Origin: a virus
Virus record (IMG/VR): IMGVR_UViG_3300024327_000008
Coordinates: 1 to 50,194 of that record
DNA length: 50,194 nt
Strand: one strand, 5' to 3'
Within the stretch, counting starts at the first letter, position 1; each line of letters starts with the position of its first letter. The translations under genes and the position numbers were made by a program. Under the pieces are notes generated by a model that ran no database searches, was not told the DNA's origin, and worked only from the letters and a program-made list of their open reading frames with translations. Shown in pieces: positions 44,809 to 50,194 of this stretch.

Positions 44809-46002
44809 TTATTCCTCTGAGTTTGGTTTAGGCTTTTTCGGAGCCCCACCTTCCTGACCTGAGACACCAGATGCTGAGCCAGATACATTTGCCGGAATTC
44901 GAACTTTTTCTAGTTCAGGATCCGATATATCCTCAAGTCTAAGCCTACTTCTTGCCTCGGCACCCGTCATAATTCCATTATTAACTAGTGCTGAGTAGTA
45001 CTGGGCTTCATCTTTAAGTTCAGGTCTTAGGGCTTCTACACCTTGCACAACAATTTCCATGTCATACGAAAAGAACCTTTCTAAACCTGCTACTAACTTT
45101 CGTACTATTGGAAGTACTGTACTTAAGTAAAATAGTCGCAGATTCGGGTTTATATTAGCATTGTTACCGGAGTCTAGAAGGATAGGAGGAACTCCTAATG
45201 CCTTTAGGATTCTAGTCTCGTGCGCAGTAACTGCGTCTTCAAAATCTAAGTCTTTAAACGACTTCTGATTTATAGTATCTAACTCTAGTCCACCATCTAA
45301 GATTAGAGGTCTTCTGCCTCCTGATCTAGGGTTATACTTTCTGATCCAAGATTCTAGTAATCTTTCTTTAACTTTGGCAGATAATGTATTAGGACTTTTT
45401 ATTACAAGTCCTGGTACTGCGCCGTTGCTAAAGAAGTTATCTTGGAAGTCATGCATTTTAGCTAGTGTATCTAATGACCTTGTAGCTGAGGACAGTCTGG
45501 AGTCCCCTCTAAAGATAGAGTTTGCAGAGTTCTCCTTTATATGAATTATCTCTTCTGGCTTAAATTTCTTTTGCTCGTACTTATAGTGATTAATAAAAGT
45601 TTTTTTGTCTGATATAATCTCTACGTTCTGTGCGGGTAGATGGTATAAGTGTGCTCCATCAAAGTACATAAATATGTTACCCTCAGTAATAAAATCTAGG
45701 AATATAGCGCGTCTAAACGTACTACTATCCTGGTAAGGGTTCGGTTGATAATTTATCAACTGGTCAATTTTGTTCTTTCTAAGAAGAGCGTTCCCTGCGA
45801 AGGGTAACTTATCTCCTACATCTATGTTAATTGAAGCTGCGGCGTCTACAATAAGGTTAATACCTCTGTTAACTACCTCTACTTCTTTGTATGCTACGTT
45901 GTATCTTCTCCACGGTTTCGTCGATGCTGAAGAGCTTTCAGATCCGTGTATATCAGGCTGTGCTGGATTTAGTTTTGATACAAACTTATCAAATAGTCCC
46001 AT
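44809..46002 (-). CDS. Portal protein (HK97 family)
   Basis: A 397-residue portal, MGLFDKFVSKLNPAQ. Typical segments are AYKEVEVVNRGINLIVDAAAS near the start, then ALLRKNKIDQLINYQPNP, FLDFITEGNIFMYFDG, HIKENSANSIFRGDSRL, and ARILKALGVPPILLDSG-like (ETRILKALGVPPILL). The C-terminus is a low-complexity Gly/Ser/Lys tail. It forms the dodecameric ring through which the terminase packages DNA. It overlaps the HNH gene by 14 bases and is three bases from the AAPK gene. Length is in the normal range for HK97-type portals. Confidence 0.92.
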   Translation of the reverse strand: MGLFDKFVSKLNPAQPDIHGSESSSASTKPWRRYNVAYKEVEVVNRGINLIVDAAASINIDVGDKLPFAGNALLRKNKIDQLINYQPNPYQDSSTFRRAIFLDFITEGNIFMYFDGAHLYHLPAQNVEIISDKKTFINHYKYEQKKFKPEEIIHIKENSANSIFRGDSRLSSATRSLDTLAKMHDFQDNFFSNGAVPGLVIKSPNTLSAKVKERLLESWIRKYNPRSGGRRPLILDGGLELDTINQKSFKDLDFEDAVTAHETRILKALGVPPILLDSGNNANINPNLRLFYLSTVLPIVRKLVAGLERFFSYDMEIVVQGVEALRPELKDEAQYYSALVNNGIMTGAEARSRLRLEDISDPELEKVRIPANVSGSASGVSGQEGGAPKKPKPNSEE

Positions 46003-46366
46003 ATTCTTTTTTCCTACGTTTTTGTACCCAACGTTCTTGCTTTGGGCCGGTAGTCAGATTAGGCTTCTTACCATATATACTGTGAAGTTTCAGATGGTGC
46101 GTATGGCAGAGGGTTACTGTTTCGTCGTACACTTTCGCGTGCTCCTCTTCAATAAATCTGTCACGAACTCCCATGATGTCATCTACAGTATTAATAGTAA
46201 TTCCGTTCTCTTTCAACCATTTCTCTAATAACTCAGTCATTCCATAAAAGTGGTGAAAGTCTAATTCCTCAGTACTGCCACATATTTTACACTCAGAGTC
46301 TTTATCGTATGCGCTCTTAGCGCGGTCACGGACATACTTTACTATGTCCCTCTTTAATTCTGTCAT
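45989..46366 (-). CDS. HNH endonuclease
   Basis: A 125-residue HNH protein. The zinc ligands are C26 and C29 (CKIC) with C87 and H90 (CHTH); the catalytic core is LDFHHFYG (H38, H39) with a final HHLKLH. Small HNH proteins next to the large terminase are common in cos-type phages, where they work with the terminase in DNA cleavage. Being between terminase and portal fits that better than a homing endonuclease. It is the first gene after a strong promoter. Confidence 0.9.
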   Translation of the reverse strand: MTELKRDIVKYVRDRAKSAYDKDSECKICGSTEELDFHHFYGMTELLEKWLKENGITINTVDDIMGVRDRFIEEEHAKVYDETVTLCHTHHLKLHSIYGKKPNLTTGPKQERWVQKRRKKEYGTI

Positions 46367-46375
46367 ATAATTAAC

Positions 46376-46389
46376 CTTGAATAATCAAG
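46376..46389. repeat. Short inverted repeat in the morphogenesis leader
   Basis: CTTGA-ATAA-TCAAG, a perfect five-base inverted repeat, lies between the promoter and the HNH ATG, about 35-40 bases downstream of the -10 box. It could be an operator or an RNA hairpin in the leader. There is no independent support. Confidence 0.35.
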
Positions 46390-46422
46390 TATTTTTCTTA
46401 TATCTCTAATTTTTATACAGTA

Positions 46423-46451
46423 ATTATACTTGTGTTGGAGCAAAAAGTCAA
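46423..46451 (-). promoter_or_regulatory. Sigma70 promoter of the head-tail operon
   Basis: On the minus strand: -35 TTGACT (46451-46446), 17-base spacer, perfect -10 TATAAT (46428-46423), about 57 bases before the HNH ATG. It sits in the 109-base gap after the terminase stop. It should drive HNH, portal, capsid and tail genes. No terminator-like structure precedes it, so terminase read-through is also possible. Confidence 0.85.
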
Positions 46452-46475
46452 GACATATTTTTCCGGTGTCCTTAA

Positions 46476-47777
46476 TCAAAAGGTAACGTACGCAGCTACG
46501 AAGGTATATAAACTGTACCTAAGAGCATCCGCCATATGCGAAGCCATGTTATGAACGGGCTTCTCCTTTAGTAAATTCAAATTTGGATCCCATTGATACT
46601 GATCCAAGGAAGCTAAGGACTTTTTACATCTCTGATCTACTATAAGTTGGTTGTTCTCTACTATTGTAGCCACCGAGGAGATTCCCGCCAAAACATCTTT
46701 TGTAGCGTTGACCGTCGAAATATCGTAGTCTTGAGCCAGGTCCCACCGCATTTGCTGCGCGGCGGAATCAATGTAAATGACATCGATGTCCCACTTCTCT
46801 ATTAAATCTCGAATAACTTCAGCATGCTGCTCAGTAGTTTTCTCGGCTTCCATGTATTCGTCGACAAGATAATATAGCTCTGTTTCCCAATCGTAAGCCA
46901 TTACACAAAAGGCAGTAGGGTCTCTATATCCGACATCGAGACCTGCAAACACATCCATATTGCTAACATCTAGATCCTCTAGGTCCTCTACACAATTCTC
47001 GAAATCGAAGTCCCAAATCTGTCCCTCAAACTGGTTGAAGTCCGCAAGGTACTCCTGTGAAAATTCAGCCTTCGACATTCCCTTTTTAGCTTCTTCAATA
47101 TCTTTAGCACTTACACGGGGATTTTCATGGTATGTAGCATGTATACTAGCCCAGTCCGTGAATTCTTCACTAAAACCTCGATGATAGAAGTCTGCGAACC
47201 AGTTGTTTCTACCACGAGGTGTAGATATGAAAATAGCCTTGGAATTTGGCTTGTCAAGAGTAGGTCTAAGAGCAACATTAAATGCCTCTAAGCCGTCTGA
47301 TAATGCAGCCTCGTCGAAGATAATCAAATCATACGAACGACCAACCACGGAATCTACTTGATTCACAGAGCCCATACGAATAGTAGAGCCATTGGAAAGT
47401 TCAATAATTTTATCCTTCGCATTGTCTCGAGTTACCTCAAGATCGAAATGTTTGATCAGGCTACGCTGTAGATCGAATGAAATTTGAGAAAGTGAGTAGT
47501 TGGGACTCATTATCAGGATATTAGTACCAGGAACTAAGGCAGATAGCTGCCCTATAATATTTGATATATATGTTTTGCCCTGGCGTCGAGATAGTGCAGC
47601 AACAATAAACCTATACTTAGGGTTGTTAACTGCATTAAGTAGGGCTACCTGGGACCTAATCGGTTGAATCCCTAGTAACTCCATGTAACTATCTATAGGT
47701 AATTTAATAAACCTATCTGCTTTGTCGAAAGTTTGAATACTTTCGGCACTAATATCATCTCTGCTAATCTCTAACAT
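46476..47777 (-). CDS. terL: Terminase large subunit
   Basis: A 433-residue packaging ATPase/nuclease. The ATPase has Walker A SRRQGKT at residues 63-69, Walker B LIIFDE at 151-156, and a coupling segment ISTPRGRNNWF. The nuclease domain has the acidic residues of the RNase H-like site in FAGLDVGYRDP, VIYIDSAAQQ and HMADALRYS. All are intact and the length is normal. It translocates DNA into the prohead through the portal and cuts it. It follows the holin-like genes and is separated from the head genes by a promoter. No small terminase is seen in the window. Confidence 0.95.
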   Translation of the reverse strand: MLEISRDDISAESIQTFDKADRFIKLPIDSYMELLGIQPIRSQVALLNAVNNPKYRFIVAALSRRQGKTYISNIIGQLSALVPGTNILIMSPNYSLSQISFDLQRSLIKHFDLEVTRDNAKDKIIELSNGSTIRMGSVNQVDSVVGRSYDLIIFDEAALSDGLEAFNVALRPTLDKPNSKAIFISTPRGRNNWFADFYHRGFSEEFTDWASIHATYHENPRVSAKDIEEAKKGMSKAEFSQEYLADFNQFEGQIWDFDFENCVEDLEDLDVSNMDVFAGLDVGYRDPTAFCVMAYDWETELYYLVDEYMEAEKTTEQHAEVIRDLIEKWDIDVIYIDSAAQQMRWDLAQDYDISTVNATKDVLAGISSVATIVENNQLIVDQRCKKSLASLDQYQWDPNLNLLKEKPVHNMASHMADALRYSLYTFVAAYVTF

Positions 47778-47780
47778 TTA

Positions 47781-48215
47781 TTATCTCTTCATTGCGGCTG
47801 ACCCAAAGTAAAAGCCTATAATATTCATAATAGCTACAGGTAGCCACTCTGGGGTTACAAACCCCTGTAAAGTAATGTACTCAGTTACAGTATGTGTAGT
47901 ATCTATAAATAGGAACTTAACCCCCTCTGTAATCTCAATAGGTACATTGGTTTGAATCCCCAGAATAGGGGCCAGGAATACAATTCCGATCCCTGCCATT
48001 AAACTCATAATAACTATGAAGCGCCTAATCCAGGCTGCATTAGGGTTCTGCATCTGACGTGCATTATTAACGCCCTTCTCTACTTGTAGATTAGACTGCA
48101 TTAACATTTTATGTTGCTCAGCTTTATCAGCCTGCGCCTGCCCCCACATCTTCATTAGTCCACCCATTGCGGTGGACCCTAACATACTTATTGCTTCAAT
48201 TGGTAATCCAAACAT
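47781..48215 (-). CDS. Holin-like membrane protein (GTA-type 3TM holin?)
   Basis: A 144-residue protein. The N-terminal MFGLPIEAISMLGSTAMGGL is amphipathic. An acidic/Gln-rich helix (WGQAQADKAEQHKMLMQ) follows, then a membrane segment after RRFIV (about residues 64-88), a further hydrophobic stretch (VKFLFIDTTHTVTEYI) and a final membrane helix (WLPVAIMNIIGFYFGS) ending AAMKR. The layout resembles the gene-transfer-agent-type holins with up to three membrane segments found in marine phages. Lysis function is inferred; no endolysin is visible nearby. Confidence 0.65.
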   Translation of the reverse strand: MFGLPIEAISMLGSTAMGGLMKMWGQAQADKAEQHKMLMQSNLQVEKGVNNARQMQNPNAAWIRRFIVIMSLMAGIGIVFLAPILGIQTNVPIEITEGVKFLFIDTTHTVTEYITLQGFVTPEWLPVAIMNIIGFYFGSAAMKR

Positions 48216-48225
48216 ATATTCTCTC

Positions 48226-48531
48226 CTATTTCTTGCAATTGCAAGTAGTTTTCTTAGGTGTATCTAGCAGCTTATCAGCTACTTTGTACACTACTGCTTT
48301 TAGTCCAAAGATCACTAGTACTAGTATGCCTACGATAGTAGTGTACCATTCTGGTGCTTTGCCTAAGTTTTCCCACGCCTGAGCAAGAGTTACCTCGCTA
48401 AAGATAGGGGCTAGAAAGTTCATGACAATAGGGAAAGAGAATACAATTACTATTGCTTCATCCTTCCAACTATTGTCCATGCTTTCTTCTGCAATTTGAT
48501 GATCTAGTTTCTTTTCTTCTTCCATATTCAT
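48226..48531 (-). CDS. Small two-helix membrane protein, holin-like
   Basis: A 101-residue protein with a charged start (MNMEEEKKLDHQ), two predicted membrane helices (AIVIVFSFPIVMNFLAPIF and WYTTIVGILVLVIFGLKAVV) joined by an AQAWENLGKAPE loop, and a Lys/Cys-rich end (KKTTCNCKK). Size, helices and basic tail fit class II holins or holin partners. AAGGAGTAAG precedes the ATG. It pairs with the 47781-48215 protein ten bases downstream. Confidence 0.65.
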   Translation of the reverse strand: MNMEEEKKLDHQIAEESMDNSWKDEAIVIVFSFPIVMNFLAPIFSEVTLAQAWENLGKAPEWYTTIVGILVLVIFGLKAVVYKVADKLLDTPKKTTCNCKK

Positions 48532-48548
48532 ACTCTCTTACTCCTTGC

Positions 48549-48635
48549 CTAACAACAATACATAAATGGGGCCCAATCACAGGTCGCCATGAGTAATTCA
48601 CCATTTATATATGGCAAAAGTGCTACCCCTTCCAT
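48549..48635 (-). CDS. Possible 28-residue ORF
   Basis: Within the 105-base gap between 48531 and 48637, an ATG one base after the upstream stop (TAATATG) opens a 28-codon frame. It contains LLPYINGELLMATCDWAPF and ends YCC. It fills the gap almost exactly, stopping just before the ribosome site of the next gene. There is no clear Shine-Dalgarno; coupling to the upstream gene would be required. Hydrophobic residues and three Cys would suit a small membrane or lysis peptide. It may also be chance. Confidence 0.35.
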   Translation of the reverse strand: MEGVALLPYINGELLMATCDWAPFMYCC

Positions 48636-48636
48636 A

Positions 48637-49140
48637 TTAATTTGCAAGAGGATTGTCTAATGCTCGTTGTACCTTAGCATTTAACCTATCCTCCAACTCT
48701 TTTATGTCTGTTTTATTAGATGCCCTTAATTGGTCACGTTTAGTTTCAAATCGTACTTCAGCATCATCAATCATATCTCGTACTTTATCCTCTAAAGCAT
48801 TAACATCATCTTCTGTTCTATCCGATACCTTTTCAATTCTACTAATATCATCACGTAATCCGTTTTTGATATCTCTTGTATAATCCAATGTACTTTCAAT
48901 CTTAGCATCCATCAAATCCATTTGAGTTTGATAAGCACCAACATCTAAGTTAGCAATACCTTCAATCTTCTGATACATAGTGAATCCACCATACAACGTA
49001 CCCATCACTGTAGATAATACAGCGAATGCCATACCTAATTGTGTAGGGGTCAGTTTATAACCAAGGATACTAAATTCACCGTTGGCGAACTTATCCTTAA
49101 TTGCATCAATTTTATTTAAGTCTTTGCTTAGGTCTGACAT
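48637..49140 (-). CDS. Membrane-anchored coiled-coil protein
   Basis: A 167-residue protein. A charged helix (DLSKDLNKIDAIKDKFANG) leads to a single membrane segment at about residues 32-52 (TQLGMAFAVLSTVMGTLYGG). About 100 residues of charged coiled coil follow (DDISRIEKVSDRTEDDVNALE, FETKRDQLRASNKTDIKELE). The topology, short inside and long coiled coil outside, is like an inner-membrane spanin, but no lipoprotein partner with a lipobox is visible. The next gene upstream encodes a secreted protein that also ends in a coiled coil. The function is unknown. Confidence 0.72.
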   Translation of the reverse strand: MSDLSKDLNKIDAIKDKFANGEFSILGYKLTPTQLGMAFAVLSTVMGTLYGGFTMYQKIEGIANLDVGAYQTQMDLMDAKIESTLDYTRDIKNGLRDDISRIEKVSDRTEDDVNALEDKVRDMIDDAEVRFETKRDQLRASNKTDIKELEDRLNAKVQRALDNPLAN

Positions 49141-49141
49141 A

Positions 49142-49540
49142 TTAATTCTCGAATTGTAATCTTCTAAGTTTCTTCAACTCTTGTTCTAACTTCACCACTT
49201 CTAATCGTTTCTTTCTAAGTTCCAATTGGTATAACGTGTTACAGTTTATACGTTCCTTTGGAGCATTCAATGGTATTACTATCCTTGCATATAAACCCAA
49301 ATCCTTTGTTGTAGGATTATCTGGATCATCAGAACTAAATGGTGTTTGAGCATTATTAACAATACCTGTTATACCAAACTCCATATTCATTGTACCACCA
49401 ATAGCATTAGAACAATCTAAATTACCTGCTCTAAACTTATCAGATGCATAGCTATTTGTCATAGAGGGTAACTGTAAAGACAATGCATTATTAGCATTCA
49501 CATTTAAACTTAACATCATTAATATAAAGAAGTATCTCAT
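49142..49540 (-). CDS. Secreted protein with C-terminal coiled coil
   Basis: A 132-residue protein with a signal peptide (MRYFFILMMLSLNVNA, likely cut after NVNA). The mature part is beta-rich (NALSLQLPSMTNSY, GGTMNMEFGITGIV, GLYARIVIPL) and has two Cys (LDCSN; INCNT) that could form a disulfide. The end is a basic amphipathic helix (YQLELRKKRLEVVKLEQELK). There is no lipobox Cys. Its ATG overlaps the stop of the chaperone-like gene as ATGA. It is probably periplasmic or exposed in the envelope; the function is unknown. Confidence 0.72.
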   Translation of the reverse strand: MRYFFILMMLSLNVNANNALSLQLPSMTNSYASDKFRAGNLDCSNAIGGTMNMEFGITGIVNNAQTPFSSDDPDNPTTKDLGLYARIVIPLNAPKERINCNTLYQLELRKKRLEVVKLEQELKKLRRLQFEN

Positions 49541-49938
49541 TTTATCTTAGAACAAATCCTAGATGCTATACCTGTTGATATAACATCACTCTTAATTAGT
49601 TTAGACTTAGAACAAATATATGTTGAATTACTCAAGTCTTTAGTATTAATGTATAAATCAAATGACACCGTTTCAAGATAATCCATTTTCATTATCTTAT
49701 ACGTTGTTACGAAGGGTACTGGTTCCCATTCAGAATCAAATACCCCTATTTCGTAATATGAAACATCACTTCGTCTATTGAATAATCTCATCTTAGTTTT
49801 TTGAATACCTGAAATAAATGAGGATTCAAATTTAGGATAAGTTGGAGTCATCTCATGTGCTTTCGCGTCAACTGTCAATACTAGCCCTGCAATGAAAAAT
49901 GCAACGCATATTAATATTGTGACTCCACTATTATTCAT
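49537..49938 (-). CDS. Secreted pilus-chaperone-like protein
   Basis: A 133-residue protein. I place the start at ATG 49938, one base after the upstream stop; a TTG at 49962 would add eight residues in overlap and is less likely. A signal sequence is clear (VTILICVAFFIAGLVLTVDAKA). The mature part has TKMRLFNRRSDVSYYEIGVFD, WEPVPF, and SFDLYINTKDLSNSTYIC. This recalls the N-terminal Ig domain of periplasmic pilus chaperones (PapD type), but lacks a second domain, so the link is weak. Two C-terminal Cys (YICSKSK; SRICSKIK) could pair. Confidence 0.7.
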   Translation of the reverse strand: MNNSGVTILICVAFFIAGLVLTVDAKAHEMTPTYPKFESSFISGIQKTKMRLFNRRSDVSYYEIGVFDSEWEPVPFVTTYKIMKMDYLETVSFDLYINTKDLSNSTYICSKSKLIKSDVISTGIASRICSKIK

Positions 49939-49939
49939 A

Positions 49940-50194
49940 TTACTTAGCGATACACTCAGCAACTAATACAGCACTGTATACACCACCTGGGAATGCTTTG
50001 TCATACCCGTTTGTGGCTGATAGAGTGGCAGAGAACCAAGTTGAGCCAGCAACCGTTAGGTCGTATTCAGTAGTAGCATCATATGTTACCTTTGCCGCTT
50101 CATAACCAGACATACCAGCATCAGAAGTTTGTGCTACCGCAGTTGAACCAGTCCAAGTAACTGTATCAATTAAAGCAGGTGAAGATGAGAAACT
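49940..50194 (-). CDS. Secreted-type beta-rich protein, C-terminal part
   Basis: The last 84 codons of a gene that starts beyond base 50194; the stop is TAA at 49942-49940. The visible part is strand-rich: PALIDTVTWTGSTAV, YEAAKVTYDATTEYDLTVAG, STWFSATLSATNGYDKAFPGG, and a final VYSAVLVAECIAK. The G-x-Y-x-x-x-x-V ending resembles the donor or last strand of pilin-like and spore-coat-U-like subunits. It is followed with one-base spacing by a chaperone-like gene, an order also seen for subunit and chaperone pairs. The N-terminus is not seen, so secretion is an inference. Confidence 0.6.
   Translation of the reverse strand, partial: SFSSSPALIDTVTWTGSTAVAQTSDAGMSGYEAAKVTYDATTEYDLTVAGSTWFSATLSATNGYDKAFPGGVYSAVLVAECIAK

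Noticed and set aside
45989-46366. HNH gene as a selfish homing endonuclease
   Set aside because: It is in a normal position for a packaging HNH, does not interrupt a gene, and overlaps the portal start.
46452-46475. Terminator between terminase and the 46423-46451 promoter
   Set aside because: Only a four-base imperfect stem can be drawn and there is no proper T-run.
49142-49540. Outer-membrane spanin or CsgF-like curli protein
   Set aside because: There is no lipobox cysteine, and the mature N-terminus does not match the CsgF pattern. Only the signal peptide and coiled coil are supported.

Overview
The window is a continuous stretch of a tailed double-stranded DNA phage genome, and every gene I can support lies on the minus strand. 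It is AT-rich. It carries an HK97-type head and a lambda-type long non-contractile tail: gpG/gpGT frameshift chaperones, a very long tape measure, then gpM, L, K, I and J homologues. This is therefore a siphovirus, almost certainly of a Gram-negative host, judging by periplasm-directed signal peptides, strong sigma70 promoters and AGGAG-type ribosome binding sites. The fibre modules and a flavin-dependent halogenase resemble genes of marine phages, so a marine bacterial host is my inference. The species is not determinable from the sequence.

Read in the direction of transcription (high to low coordinates), the window opens with an envelope and lysis-like block (50194-47781). It holds a secreted beta-rich protein (partial), a pilus-chaperone-like secreted protein, a secreted coiled-coil protein, a membrane-anchored coiled-coil protein, a possible 28-residue ORF and two small holin-like membrane proteins. 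The large terminase follows (47777-46476). A strong sigma70 promoter at 46423-46451 then starts the morphogenesis run: HNH nuclease, portal, a small AAPK-repeat protein, a fused prohead protease/scaffold/major capsid protein, head-tail connector, neck protein, tail terminator, tail tube, the frameshifted tail chaperones and a 2672-residue tape measure. Hairpins after the capsid and tail-tube genes look like attenuators that would lower expression downstream of the two most abundant virion proteins. The tail-tip genes M, L, K, I and J follow (29524-19549).

From 19547 to the left edge lies an unusually large adsorption region: at least eight fibre or fibre-like proteins built from shuffled, related modules. 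Several fibres are followed by a small gene that looks like a dedicated fibre-assembly chaperone. The C-terminal tips differ completely: S74 chaperone, LamG-like, He_PIG plus fibrinogen-like, C1q-like, and unrecognised. A perfect intrinsic terminator (14556-14586) followed at once by a near-consensus sigma70 promoter with an overlapping inverted repeat (14502-14530) divides this region into two transcription units. A complete FAD-dependent halogenase gene (2441-3793), with both active-site residues, sits inside the fibre array.

The best candidates for something undescribed are the halogenase embedded in a fibre cassette, the secreted/coiled-coil/chaperone-like cluster beside the holins, and several small modules (paired HxH, Cys mini-motif, carbohydrate-binding-like) inserted into core virion proteins. 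No tRNA genes, CRISPR arrays, integrase or insertion sequences were seen.
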